64,000 bases of DNA from JAKFWF01 sp031367505 (GTDB lineage: Bacteria > Pseudomonadota > Alphaproteobacteria > Rhizobiales > Hyphomicrobiaceae). Positions 27,503 to 36,593 of the stretch are shown in pieces. The stretch's first letter is position 1. Each line of letters begins with the position of its first letter. Where the stretch lies: positions 39,724 to 103,723 of the forward strand of contig JANLPY010000421.1 in the NCBI GenBank assembly GCA_031367505.1, given 5' to 3'. Both the position numbers and the translations under genes were made by a program. The notes beneath the pieces are model-generated. The model ran no database searches. It was not told where the DNA came from and saw only the letters and a list, made by a program, of their open reading frames with translations.

Positions 27503-27654
27503 CCCTCTCCCCGTCTCTTTACGGGGAGAGGGCAGAGGCCCGTTTGGCATTTCGCCAAAAGGGCCGAGGGTGAGGGGCGGCTACTTGCTCAGTGCCTGTT
27601 GCTGCCCCTCACCCCAGCCCTCTCCCCGTTCCAGTGCAGTGAACGGGGAGAGGG
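27503..27654. repeat. 152-bp interspersed repeat with nested inverted repeats (CCCTCTCCCCG family)
   Basis: It begins with a hairpin CCCTCTCCCCG...CGGGGAGAGGG and ends with a second one (CCCTCTCCCCGTT / AACGGGGAGAGGG). Between them, GTGAGGGG pairs with CCCCTCAC. It fills the gap between livG and livH on the minus strand. Such repeats are common between genes in alphaproteobacteria. Here it could lower read-through or stabilise upstream mRNA. Confidence 0.8.
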
Positions 27655-27663
27655 AGAATTAAA

Positions 27664-28476
27664 TCAATGCGCAACGCCCAGATAAGCGTCGATGACCTTC
27701 TGATCCGCTTGCACTACGTCCGGTGTGCCGTCGGCGATTTTCTGGCCGTAGTCGAGCACGACGACCCGATCCGACAGATCCATCACCACGCCCATGTCGT
27801 GCTCGATCAGCGCCATCGTGGTGCCCATCTGCCGATTGATGTCGATGATGAACCGGCTCATGTCCTGCTTCTCTTCGAGGTTCATGCCGGCCATCGGCTC
27901 GTCGAGGAGTAGCAATTCAGGCTCCATCGCCAGAGCACGGCCTAGTTCGACGCGCTTCTGCAGACCGTAAGGCAGTTTGCCCACAGGGGTCTTGCGGATC
28001 GCGTTGATCTCGAGGAAATCGATAATCTTCTCGACGACTTCGCGATGGCGCACTTCCTCGTCCAGCGCAGGGCCCATACGCAGCATTTGCCAGCCGATCC
28101 CCTTGTTCATTTTCAAGGTGCGTCCGGTCATGATGTTGTCGAGCGTGGTCATGCCTTTGAACAAAGCGACGTTCTGGAACGTGCGTGCGATGCCTTGGCT
28201 GGCCGCGATATACGGGCGCATTTGTTGGCGCTGTTCGCCCTTGTAGGTGATGGTACCGACTTGCGGGTGGTAAAAGCCGTTGATGACGTTGAGCATCGAC
28301 GTCTTGCCGGCGCCATTCGGCCCGATGATCGCCCGGATCTCACCGCGCTTGATGTCGAACGATACGCCACGGATGGCTTTCACGCCGCCGAATGACAACG
28401 ATACGTCTTTCACCGCTAGAATGATGTCTTCTTTAGCTGGGGGCGCATTTTTCGATTGATCGACGTCGGCTTTCAT
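27664..28476 (-). CDS. livG: Branched-chain-type ABC transporter ATPase (LivG)
   Basis: A 270-residue ATPase. Walker A IIGPNGAGKTS, signature LPYGLQKRVELGRAL (LivG-type, in place of LSGGQQ), Walker B LLLLDEPMAGMN and the H-loop IEHDMGVVMDLSDRVVVLD. Its start overlaps the end of the acyl-CoA ligase by 4 bases. It couples with LivF to drive the LivHM permeases. Confidence 0.94.
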   Translation of the reverse strand: MKADVDQSKNAPPAKEDIILAVKDVSLSFGGVKAIRGVSFDIKRGEIRAIIGPNGAGKTSMLNVINGFYHPQVGTITYKGEQRQQMRPYIAASQGIARTFQNVALFKGMTTLDNIMTGRTLKMNKGIGWQMLRMGPALDEEVRHREVVEKIIDFLEINAIRKTPVGKLPYGLQKRVELGRALAMEPELLLLDEPMAGMNLEEKQDMSRFIIDINRQMGTTMALIEHDMGVVMDLSDRVVVLDYGQKIADGTPDVVQADQKVIDAYLGVAH

Positions 28477-30470
28477 TCCGCAGCCTCCTTGACGGGGGTC
28501 TGCGACGCGTATGCGTGCAGCTTCATATCGACGATCCGCACATCACCCTCGATCATGCCCTTGCGACCGTCTTCGAAGGTGACTTCGGTGCGGATGCTGG
28601 CGCGCGGCGAGCCGTCGTAGAGCGCCTTGATGAACGGCGCGTAGCGGTCGGCGATGAAGGGGCGGCGAACTTTCTGCGTGCGCGTGAGTTCGCCATCGTC
28701 GGCTTCAAGCTCTTTATGTAAAATCAGAAACCGCTTGATCTGCGAGCCAGCAACGCGGGGCTCTTTCGACAGCGCCACATTGAGTTCGTCCACCCGGCGC
28801 TCGATCATCGCGTAGACTTCCGGGTGCGACGCCAATTCCTGGTAACTGGCATAAATCACGTTGTTTCGCTCGGCCCAACTGCCGACCGACACGAGATCGA
28901 TGTTGATGAACATCGTCACGTAATCACGGCCATCGCCGAAGGCCACGGCTTCCTTGATTTCGGGGTAGAACTTGATGCGGTTCTCGAGATACTTCGGCGA
29001 GAACAACTCGCCATTGTTCAAATGCCCGACATCCTTCGCCCGGTCGATGATGCAAAGGTGGCCGCGTCCATCGATAAAGCCGGCATCGCCGGTGCGGACC
29101 CAACCGTCGGCGGTCTTGGTCTCGGCTGTGGCCTCATCATTCTTGTAGTATTTTTGGAATACGCCCGGGCTCTTGAACAGTACCTCGCCATTGTCGGCGA
29201 TTTTGATTTCCACGCCTGGACCGGGCTTGCCAACCGTCTCCGGGTGGACTTCGCCGTCGGGTTGCAGGGTAATGAACACGCTGGCTTCAGTCTGCCCGTA
29301 CAACTGTTTGAGATTGATGCCGAGCGACCGGAAGAACGAAAATAACTCGGGTCCGATCGCCTCGCCGGCCGTGTAAGCCACGCGCAGGTTGGACAGCCCC
29401 ATGCGATTGCGGAGTGGCGCGTAGACGAGTTTGTCGCCGATCGCGTATAGGAGCCGGTCCGCAGCGGGAATGTCTTGGCCATTGAGCCGCTTTTCACCGG
29501 CGCGTTTGGCGACTTCCAGAAAGTACTTGAACATCGCTTTTTTGGCGGGCCCGACGTCTTCCATGCGCACCATGATCTGGGTCAGCATGTTCTCGAACAC
29601 GCGCGGTGGCGCAAAGAACGACGTTGGTCCGATCTCGCGCCGGTCTTCGATCGCCGTTTCCGGGCTCTCGGGGCAGGCGACGCAGATACCGCCAGCAAAC
29701 GCTTGGCCGTAGGAGAAAATATGATCGCCAACCCATGCCATCGGCAGGTAGGCAACCATAGTGTCGTCGGCGGTATAGTGATCGAAGATGTTGGCGTTCT
29801 GGCCAGAGAGTACGACGTTGTCGTGGCTGAGCATCACACCTTTGGGCCGCCCAGTGGTGCCGGAAGTGTAGAGCATAACGCTGGTATCGCTGCCTTTGCC
29901 GAGTGCGATCTCGGCTTCCCACCAATTGGCGAGCTCTGGCTTCCGGCGCAGCTCGTCGCGACCGATGGCTTGAATGTCGGCAAATGACTGGAGCTGCTTG
30001 TGGTCGTAGCCTTTGAGGCCGCGGGGATTACAGTAGGCCATATAGCGTAACGTTGGTACGCGGTCGGCGATCGATTGCAGTTTGTCGACCTGCTCCTGGT
30101 TCTCGACGATGGCGAAAGCGGTCTCGGCGTGGGTCAGAACGTAGGCGATCTCATCGGCGACCGAGTCTTGATAGACCGGTACGGGGATCGCGCCGAGCGC
30201 TTGCGCGGCCGTGAATGCCCAATAAAGCCGAGGGCGGTTGTCACCGACAATTGCGACTGTCTCGCCACGTTTCAGGCCAAGAACATAGAGTCCAATCGAG
30301 AGGGCGCGGACTTCTTCCAGTGCCTGCGCCCAGGTCCAGGTTTGCCAGATGCCGAGATCCTTCTCGCGCATGGCTGGGCGATCACCGAATATGGCGGCGT
30401 TGCGCAACAATAACTTTGGAATCGTATCGTGCGCCGTTTCAATGGTTCGGGACGCTGTCGTCTCGCTCAC
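28473..30470 (-). CDS. AMP-binding long-chain-type acyl-CoA ligase
   Basis: A 665-residue adenylate-forming ligase of the long-chain fatty-acyl-CoA synthetase (FAA/LACS) subfamily. The P-loop is VMLYTSGTTGRPKGVMLSHDN, followed by YLPMAWVGDHIFSYGQAF, the adenine motif LYGQTEAS, GWVRTGDAGFIDGRGH and the C-terminal DRAKDVGHLNNGE region. It is the first gene of the liv cluster and overlaps livG by 4 bases. It probably activates the imported carboxylate to its CoA ester. Confidence 0.9.
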   Translation of the reverse strand: MSETTASRTIETAHDTIPKLLLRNAAIFGDRPAMREKDLGIWQTWTWAQALEEVRALSIGLYVLGLKRGETVAIVGDNRPRLYWAFTAAQALGAIPVPVYQDSVADEIAYVLTHAETAFAIVENQEQVDKLQSIADRVPTLRYMAYCNPRGLKGYDHKQLQSFADIQAIGRDELRRKPELANWWEAEIALGKGSDTSVMLYTSGTTGRPKGVMLSHDNVVLSGQNANIFDHYTADDTMVAYLPMAWVGDHIFSYGQAFAGGICVACPESPETAIEDRREIGPTSFFAPPRVFENMLTQIMVRMEDVGPAKKAMFKYFLEVAKRAGEKRLNGQDIPAADRLLYAIGDKLVYAPLRNRMGLSNLRVAYTAGEAIGPELFSFFRSLGINLKQLYGQTEASVFITLQPDGEVHPETVGKPGPGVEIKIADNGEVLFKSPGVFQKYYKNDEATAETKTADGWVRTGDAGFIDGRGHLCIIDRAKDVGHLNNGELFSPKYLENRIKFYPEIKEAVAFGDGRDYVTMFINIDLVSVGSWAERNNVIYASYQELASHPEVYAMIERRVDELNVALSKEPRVAGSQIKRFLILHKELEADDGELTRTQKVRRPFIADRYAPFIKALYDGSPRASIRTEVTFEDGRKGMIEGDVRIVDMKLHAYASQTPVKEAAE

Positions 30471-30832
30471 TCAAATTCCTCCAAATACAATCAATCGGAG
30501 CTTTGGGCTCGTTTTTATGAGTGTGTACATGGGTGATCGGCGGTTATGCAAGTTAGCCTGAAGTACGATGGTAACTGAGCAGGATCGGTGCTGCACCTGA
30601 GCGCTTTGGCGGGGGTGTCACAAAATTGAGAACGACCGGCCTTAAACAACTCCCCATTCATCTCCATGGGTGGCGGTACGATGGGTCGCCGCGCGCCGGA
30701 TCAGCAATTTCATGCTCACGTTCAACGTGAATTTGTAACAGCCTGGCTGCGGTTAAGCATCGTGCCCATTGCATCCTTGCAGCAATCTAGACTAACGCAA
30801 ACCGGCCGCGCTGGCCGAGGGGACGCTTCAAA
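30471..30832. promoter_or_regulatory. Divergent intergenic region with a perfect 7-1-7 palindrome
   Basis: The 362 bases separate the ligase/liv operon from the iron-type transporter. TCACGTT-C-AACGTGA at 30716-30730 is a perfect inverted repeat, 103 bases upstream of the binding-protein ATG, and a plausible operator. No clear -35/-10 pair or coding frame was recognised. No Fur-type box was seen. Confidence 0.5.
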
Positions 30833-31822
30833 ATGCAAATTCGTTGCACAAAATTAACATTGCTGACGATCGCAACACTGTTTGCTCTGCCTAGCGTGAC
30901 GATTGCCCAAGAAGGCAAACTTACGCTCTACACCAGTCAACCGAATACGGATGCGCAGCAAACGATCGATGCGTTCAGGGCTAAATTTCCCAAGGTCGAG
31001 ATGACGTACGTGCGTGATGGCACGCCTCGCGTCATGGCAAAATTGCGTGCTGAAATCGAAGCCGGTCAACCGCAAGCCGATGTTCTGCTTATTGCCGATG
31101 CGGTGACTATGGCTGGACTGAAGGCAGAGGGGCTGTTGCTCGCGCACGACGCGGCCGATGTCAGCGCTTATCCAGCCGGTCTACATGACGGCGGCAAGTC
31201 GTGGTTCTCGACTAAGTTGATCACCACCGGCATCGTATACAATACCAAAGCACCCTTTAAGCCGGCGTCGTGGCCGGATCTATTGAAGCCTGAAGCCAAG
31301 GGGCTTGTTGTCATGCCCAGCCCGCTGGCGTCTGGCGCGGCGTTGATCCATGCGGCAGCACTTACTGGCAATCTCGAAGGTGGCTGGTCCTACTACGAGA
31401 AACTGAAAGCCAATGGGGCGGTCGCGGCTCAAGGCAATGGCGATGTGTTGAAGCAAGTGGCCGGCGGCGAGAAGCTATTCGGCATGATTGTCGACTACTT
31501 GCCGATCCGCGAGAAAGCGAAGGGCTCCCCGCTTGAATTCGTGTTTCCAGCCGAGGGCGTGTCGGCCATCGGTGAGCCTGTAGCAATCCTCAAGAACACC
31601 AAGAACCCGGTCGCTGCCAAAGCGTTCGTCGATTTTCTGATATCGAGGGAAGGCCAAGAGTTGGCTGCACGCCAGGGTTATATCGCAGTGCATCCAGCCG
31701 TCGCCTTGCCGCCCGGATATCCAGATCGCAGTGCGATCAAGATCTTGCATGTCGATGCTGCCAAAGCGCTCGCGAACGAAACCGCCAATAAGAAGAAGTT
31801 TGGCGAGATCTTTGGTCAGTGA
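30833..31822 (+). CDS. Ferric-type (AfuA/FbpA) ABC transporter substrate-binding protein
   Basis: A 329-residue periplasmic protein with a signal peptide ending near VTIAQEGKL. KLTLYTSQPNTDAQQTIDAF is the family start, with PADVLL-like QADVLLIADAV, FSTKLITTGIVYNTK and GEPVAILKNTKNPVAAKAFVDF. Some members bind other anions or phosphonates, so the ferric assignment is by family only. It overlaps the permease start (TGA/GTG). Confidence 0.86.
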   Translation: MQIRCTKLTLLTIATLFALPSVTIAQEGKLTLYTSQPNTDAQQTIDAFRAKFPKVEMTYVRDGTPRVMAKLRAEIEAGQPQADVLLIADAVTMAGLKAEGLLLAHDAADVSAYPAGLHDGGKSWFSTKLITTGIVYNTKAPFKPASWPDLLKPEAKGLVVMPSPLASGAALIHAAALTGNLEGGWSYYEKLKANGAVAAQGNGDVLKQVAGGEKLFGMIVDYLPIREKAKGSPLEFVFPAEGVSAIGEPVAILKNTKNPVAAKAFVDFLISREGQELAARQGYIAVHPAVALPPGYPDRSAIKILHVDAAKALANETANKKKFGEIFGQ

Positions 31823-33573
31823 GTGAACGGGGCGGGCCGTCGAGCGATTGGTTGCAACACGAAGGCCGCTGGCTCGAATGGTGCGTCGGGCTCATTGTTG
31901 CGGTGTTTTGCGCGGCACCGCTAGTCAGGTTGCTGTGGGGAGCGGTCTTCCGGCGGACAGGGTTCGATCTCGCCGCGATGGTCGAGAATCTGACATCGCG
32001 TTCCGCACTCATCGCCACGTTGCACACGATCGACGTTGGTTTGTTGTCGGCGCTGGGTGCAACCTTGCTCGGAGCCATTGTGGCAGTTGGGCTCGCTGCG
32101 ACCGATATTCGTTGCAAGCGCGCGATCGCAATACTGTTCGTCGGATCGCTGCTGGTAGCGCCGCAGGTGATGGCGCTGGCCTTCAAAACTTTGGCTGGAC
32201 CATCCTCGCCGTTGCTTGGTTTGCTGGGACTTGCACCGCCTCTGGGCACACCCAATCCGATGCTTGGCAAGTGGGGCATCGTTGCCGTTTTGACGCTGCA
32301 TCACGCCCCCCTCGCCGCGATCACGATCGCGAGCGGCCTACGTGCCATTCCGCAAAGCCTGATCGACGCGGCCCATATTGACGGCGCTTCACCCTGGCGG
32401 ATTCTCAGGGCGGTGGTGCTGCCTCTGCTGCGTGTGCATTTGATCGCCGCCGGATTGCTGACGTTCGTCGCGGGGGCCGGTAATTTCGGCATTCCAGCGC
32501 TCCTTGGGGTGCAGGCAAACTACCTGACCCTCCCGACGCTGATCTACCGGCAGCTGGCGAGCTATGGACCCTCGGTGTTGGCGGATGTGGCGGGGCTGTC
32601 GGTTCTTGCAGGCGTTGTTGCAGCGGCCGGCATCCTGTTGGCGGTTTTGATGCGACGACGCGAGCCGGCAACCATTCAAGCCGACGTTCGGTTTCGTCCG
32701 TTTTGGCGGCTTGGGGGTTGGCGACCGTTTGTCGAAGGTGGCATTGCGATACTGGTGTTGGTTGCGGCTATCCTGCCAGCGCTATCTCTCATCGCCACGG
32801 CTCTCGTTCCAGCTGCCGGCGTGAAGTTGAGTTTGGCCACCGCCACTTTGTCGAAGTTCCGCGAGGTTCTGGCAGTGCAGGATGTGACGGCACGGGCATT
32901 TCGAAACTCGTTCTTGTTTGCCGGTTGCACTGCGATCGTCGCAACCCTCCTGGGAATGCTCACCGCCTACGTCCTCGAACGGCGCATGAAGCGCGGCCGG
33001 ACGATCGTCGCGTTGTTGATCCAATTGCCGTATGCGCTGCCCGGCGTGGTGCTCGCCATCGCGTGCATATTACTCCTGCTGCGGCCGTTGCCGCTGATTG
33101 GCGTCAGTCTTTACGGCACGCCCTGGATCATCCTGTTCGCCTATCTCGCGCGCTTCCTCGCGGTGCCGCTGGAGCCACTGCGTGCCGCGATGGCCTTGCT
33201 CGAACGTGACCAGGAGGAGGCCGCAGCGCTGTGCGGAGCAACGCTTATCGAACGGCTGCGGTTTATCGTTCTTCCAGCGCTCCTACCGTCGATGGCGGCG
33301 GCGGGATTATTGGTGTTCCTGATGGCGTTCAACGAACTCACGGTGTCGGCGCTGCTTTGGTCAGCCGGTACGGAAACGCTCGGTGTCGCACTCCTGAGCC
33401 TCGAGGACGCAGGTTTGAGCGGCGAGGCAGCAGCCGTGGCGGTCATCACGGCCATATTTGTCGGCGCGATTATTGCGGCTCTCAATCGTCTGGAAGTATA
33501 TTTGCCGGATGGAACGTTACCCTGGGCGATGCTGGGCGCCACGCCGCCGCTGGATTCTCATCTGCGCCCGTAG
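31819..33573 (+). CDS. Ferric-type (FbpB) ABC transporter permease, fused double-permease form
   Basis: A 584-residue permease with two BPD_transp_1 halves, each with its own EAA loop: DAAHIDGASPWRILRAVVLP (about residue 185) and EAAALCGATLIERLRFIVLP (about residue 470). About 12 membrane helices. The start is GTG 31819, overlapping the binding-protein stop. No ATPase (FbpC) follows; mmsA begins 46 bases later. The transporter must borrow an ATPase from elsewhere, or the set has lost one. Confidence 0.9.
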   Translation: MSERGGPSSDWLQHEGRWLEWCVGLIVAVFCAAPLVRLLWGAVFRRTGFDLAAMVENLTSRSALIATLHTIDVGLLSALGATLLGAIVAVGLAATDIRCKRAIAILFVGSLLVAPQVMALAFKTLAGPSSPLLGLLGLAPPLGTPNPMLGKWGIVAVLTLHHAPLAAITIASGLRAIPQSLIDAAHIDGASPWRILRAVVLPLLRVHLIAAGLLTFVAGAGNFGIPALLGVQANYLTLPTLIYRQLASYGPSVLADVAGLSVLAGVVAAAGILLAVLMRRREPATIQADVRFRPFWRLGGWRPFVEGGIAILVLVAAILPALSLIATALVPAAGVKLSLATATLSKFREVLAVQDVTARAFRNSFLFAGCTAIVATLLGMLTAYVLERRMKRGRTIVALLIQLPYALPGVVLAIACILLLLRPLPLIGVSLYGTPWIILFAYLARFLAVPLEPLRAAMALLERDQEEAAALCGATLIERLRFIVLPALLPSMAAAGLLVFLMAFNELTVSALLWSAGTETLGVALLSLEDAGLSGEAAAVAVITAIFVGAIIAALNRLEVYLPDGTLPWAMLGATPPLDSHLRP

Positions 33574-33619
33574 TAAGCCCGCTGCATAACGACGAAATCT
33601 GAACGCTCGGGAGCATCCT

Positions 33620-35119
33620 ATGGCAACGGAATTGCATCATTTTATCGGCGGCAAAAAGGTCAAGGGCACGAGCGGCCGCTTCGCCGACGTATTCTGGCCG
33701 ATGACCGGCGAAGTTGCAGCCCGCGTGCCGCTCGCTTCCAAGGCCGAACTTGCCGCCGCCGTGCAGAACGCCAAGGCAGCCCAACCCGCTTGGGCCGCGA
33801 CCAATCCGCAACGCCGCGCCCGCGTGTTGATGAAGTTCATCGACCTCGTCGCCAAGCACAATGATGAATTAGCGCTCACACTCGCGCGCGAGCACGGCAA
33901 GACGGTCCCAGACGCTAAGGGCGATATTCAGCGCGGCATCGAAGTCATGGAAGTTTGCCTGGGCGCGGCCCACATGCTGAAAGGCGAATTCACCGATGGC
34001 GCCGGTCCTGGCATCGACATTTATTCCATGCGCCAGCCGCTCGGCGTAGTTGCTGGCATCACGCCGTTCAACTTCCCCGCCATGATCCCGATGTGGAAGT
34101 TCGGCCCGGCGCTCGCGTGCGGCAACGCCTTTATCCTCAAGCCGTCGGAGCGTGATCCGGGTGTGCCGCTGCGTCTCGCCGAGCTGATGATCGAGGCCGG
34201 GTTGCCGGCTGGCATCCTCAACGTCGTCAATGGCGACAAGGAGAGCGTCGACGCCATCCTCGATGATCGCGATGTAATGGCGATCGGCTTTGTCGGTTCG
34301 ACGCCGATCGCCGAGTACATCTACAGTCGTGGCTGCGCCAACGGCAAACGCGTGCAGTGCTTTGGCGGTGCGAAAAACCATATGATCATCATGCCGGACG
34401 CCGATCTCGATCAGGCCGTCGATGCGCTGATCGGCGCTGGGTACGGCGCGGCCGGCGAGCGTTGTATGGCGGTGTCGGTTGCGGTGCCGGTCGGCAAGGC
34501 AACCGCCGATCGTTTGATGGACAAGCTGATCCCGCGCGTCGAGAGTTTGAAGATTGGCCCCTCGACCGACGCCAGTGCCGACTTCGGACCGCTGGTCACC
34601 AAGGAAGCCTTGGCGCGCGTGAAAAACTACGTCGAGGTCGGCATCAAGGAAGGCGCGAAACTCCGCGTCGATGGCCGTGGCTTCAAGATGCAGGGCTACG
34701 AGAACGGCTTCTACATGGGCGGCTGTTTGTTCGATGAAGTGACGAAGGATATGCGCATCTACAAGGAAGAAATCTTCGGCCCGGTGTTGTCGGTGGTACG
34801 CGCCAAGACCTACGAGGAGGGCCTCGCGCTCGCCAACGATCACGAATACGGCAACGGCGTTGCGATCTTCACGCGTGACGGCGATGCGGCGCGCGATTTC
34901 GCATCCCGCGTGCAGGTCGGTATGGTCGGCATCAACGTGCCGATCCCGGTGCCGCTGGCCTACTACACGTTCGGCGGCTGGAAGCGCTCCGGCTTCGGCG
35001 ACCTCAACCAGCACGGCCCGGATGCGTTTCGGTTCTACACAAAGACGAAGACCGTCACGAGCCGTTGGCCGAGCGGCGTAAAAGACGGCGCCGAGTTTGT
35101 GATTCCGACGATGAAGTGA
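33620..35119 (+). CDS. mmsA: Methylmalonate-semialdehyde dehydrogenase (acylating)
   Basis: A 499-residue CoA-acylating aldehyde dehydrogenase of the MmsA type. The N-terminal HHFIGGKKVKGTSGR, the nucleotide loop GFVGSTPIAEYIY, the active Cys in YGAAGERCMAVSVAV and the C-terminal NVPIPVPLAYYTFGGWKRS all match. It converts (methyl)malonate semialdehyde to propionyl- or acetyl-CoA in valine, myo-inositol and beta-alanine breakdown. The catalytic Glu position of ordinary ALDHs is absent, as expected for the acylating subgroup. It is followed closely by an unrelated Mrr gene. Confidence 0.95.
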   Translation: MATELHHFIGGKKVKGTSGRFADVFWPMTGEVAARVPLASKAELAAAVQNAKAAQPAWAATNPQRRARVLMKFIDLVAKHNDELALTLAREHGKTVPDAKGDIQRGIEVMEVCLGAAHMLKGEFTDGAGPGIDIYSMRQPLGVVAGITPFNFPAMIPMWKFGPALACGNAFILKPSERDPGVPLRLAELMIEAGLPAGILNVVNGDKESVDAILDDRDVMAIGFVGSTPIAEYIYSRGCANGKRVQCFGGAKNHMIIMPDADLDQAVDALIGAGYGAAGERCMAVSVAVPVGKATADRLMDKLIPRVESLKIGPSTDASADFGPLVTKEALARVKNYVEVGIKEGAKLRVDGRGFKMQGYENGFYMGGCLFDEVTKDMRIYKEEIFGPVLSVVRAKTYEEGLALANDHEYGNGVAIFTRDGDAARDFASRVQVGMVGINVPIPVPLAYYTFGGWKRSGFGDLNQHGPDAFRFYTKTKTVTSRWPSGVKDGAEFVIPTMK

Positions 35120-35128
35120 GTGGGGGGA

Positions 35129-36064
35129 ATGGCAGTTCCAAAATATGAAGCGATCATGCTGCCGTTGTTAAAGCGAATGGCAGCAATCGATGGCGAGGCC
35201 AACGTAGCGGCAGTGCTGCCTGACTTAGCTCGAGAGTTTGGCCTAACCGACGAGGAAATGCAGGAGCGCCTTCCAAGTGGCGGTCAAACATATTTCGCCA
35301 ATCGTTGTCATTGGGCTAAATTTTATCTTTCGCGTGCAGGCCTGCTCGAAGGCGAACGTCGCGGTTACTTCAAAATCACAGACGATGGTCGTCGATTTTT
35401 GAAGCGGAACCCGTCATCTCTAGATCGCAAAGCGTTGATGGAGATCCCGCAATTTGCCGAGTGGTGGAAAAAGACGCCTGAGAATCAGGCGGAATCGAAA
35501 GTCGTCGACGCCCATGCTGACCTGGTGGATATCAATGCCGTAACGCCCGACGAGCAGATCGATAGCGCCTCCAAGCAACTGGATGCGGCGCTCGTGGCCG
35601 AATTGTTGTCTCGTGTTCGTGCAGTGCATCCAACCCAATTTGAGCAGATCGTGGTAGATTTGTTGATCAAAATGGGTTTCGGCGGGGGAGACGATGAAAG
35701 GGGCTTCCACAGGGGCCGTAGCAGCGACGGAGGTATTGACGGTATGATTCAGGAGGACGCTCTCGGACTGGACGCCGTCTACATTCAAGCAAAGCGCTAT
35801 GCCGACGGTGTTTCGATCGGCAGGCCAACGCTGCAATCATTCATCGGCAGCCTCGTCGGCGAGCGAGCAACGAAAGGCGTCTTCGTCACGACGTCCTCAT
35901 TCACGCGCGAAGCGCGCGAATACGTTAAAACCGTGCAACATCGTGTGGTTCTGATCGATGGCGAAGAACAGGCAAAATTCCTCGTTAGATACGGTGTTGG
36001 CGTGCGTGAGGATCGGCGCATTTTGATCAAGAAGCTCGACGAAGATTATTTCGCCGACGTATGA
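35129..36064 (+). CDS. Mrr-type restriction endonuclease
   Basis: A 311-residue protein. The N-terminal winged-helix domain (about 1-95: MAVPKYEAIMLPLLKRM, ITDDGRRFLK) matches Mrr. The C-terminal Mrr_cat domain (about 165-300) has HPTQFEQIVVDLLIKMGF, DGGIDGMI with the catalytic Asp, and YIQAKRYADG with the QxK pair. Mrr nucleases cut modified DNA. ATG 35129 gives the family's usual start; GTG 35120 is less likely. It begins just after mmsA and opens an accessory patch. Confidence 0.9.
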   Translation: MAVPKYEAIMLPLLKRMAAIDGEANVAAVLPDLAREFGLTDEEMQERLPSGGQTYFANRCHWAKFYLSRAGLLEGERRGYFKITDDGRRFLKRNPSSLDRKALMEIPQFAEWWKKTPENQAESKVVDAHADLVDINAVTPDEQIDSASKQLDAALVAELLSRVRAVHPTQFEQIVVDLLIKMGFGGGDDERGFHRGRSSDGGIDGMIQEDALGLDAVYIQAKRYADGVSIGRPTLQSFIGSLVGERATKGVFVTTSSFTREAREYVKTVQHRVVLIDGEEQAKFLVRYGVGVREDRRILIKKLDEDYFADV

Positions 36065-36083
36065 ACTCCCAAATCTCCACCAC

Positions 36084-36225
36084 TGTCATCCTCGGGCTTG
36101 TCCCGAGGACCGAGGGAGCGGCACGTTCGATGCTCCAAGTTGGCGTAGTCTGTGCCAGCGACAACCACTCTAACCACTTGAGTTCGCGGATCGGTGGGTC
36201 CTGGGCACGAGGCCCAGGATGACAG
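36084..36225. repeat. 142-bp element with inverted ends (CTGTCATCCT...AGGATGACAG)
   Basis: Each end is a small hairpin: CCTCGGG/CCCGAGG on the left and CCTGGGC/GCCCAGG on the right. The outer 10 bases are inverted copies of each other. The flank wording (GGTGGGTCCTGGG...ATGACAG) recalls the repeat at 23942-23974. It is non-coding and sits between the Mrr and nucleotidyltransferase genes. Confidence 0.75.
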
Positions 36226-36276
36226 ACTTCGGGTTGAGCCTTTTGCTTCCTTCCCCGTCCATGCTAATCTTCTAAG

Positions 36277-36567
36277 ATGACCCGCACCGAAATCATCTCA
36301 GCCGTTGATGCACTGAAGCCGGAACTCGCCGCCTTCAATGTCGCGTCATTGCGTCTGTTCGGATCGCACGCGCGGGATGCTGCGAACGACAAGAGTGATG
36401 TCGATCTGGTTGTTGCGTTCCGTGGCTCGGCGACCTTTGATAATTACATGGGATTGAAGCTATTCCTAGAAGATCGCCTAGGATGCGATATCGATCTCGT
36501 GACCGAGAGTGCCATTCGGCCAGAACTGCGGCAGACGATCGAGCGGGACGCAATTCGTGTCGCGTGA
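36277..36567 (+). CDS. MNT-type minimal nucleotidyltransferase
   Basis: A 96-residue protein with the nucleotidyltransferase motif GSHARDAANDKSDVDLVV (GS...DxD) and a later catalytic Asp in LGCDIDLVTE. This size fits antitoxins of HEPN/MNT (type VII) systems that AMPylate the toxin. The usual HEPN partner is not seen directly upstream or downstream, so this is an orphan or remnant. It lies in the accessory patch next to Mrr. Confidence 0.85.
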   Translation: MTRTEIISAVDALKPELAAFNVASLRLFGSHARDAANDKSDVDLVVAFRGSATFDNYMGLKLFLEDRLGCDIDLVTESAIRPELRQTIERDAIRVA

Positions 36568-36593
36568 TTGCCACCTACGATTGTCATAGATTT

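Noticed and set aside
27503..27654. A CRISPR-like or tandem repeat
   Set aside because: The repeats are nested and inverted, with no regular spacer; it is an interspersed palindromic element.
33869..35014. A 381-codon open frame on the minus strand opposite mmsA
   Set aside because: It is antisense to a clearly conserved gene, has no recognisable domain, and its composition is that of a G/C-rich shadow frame.
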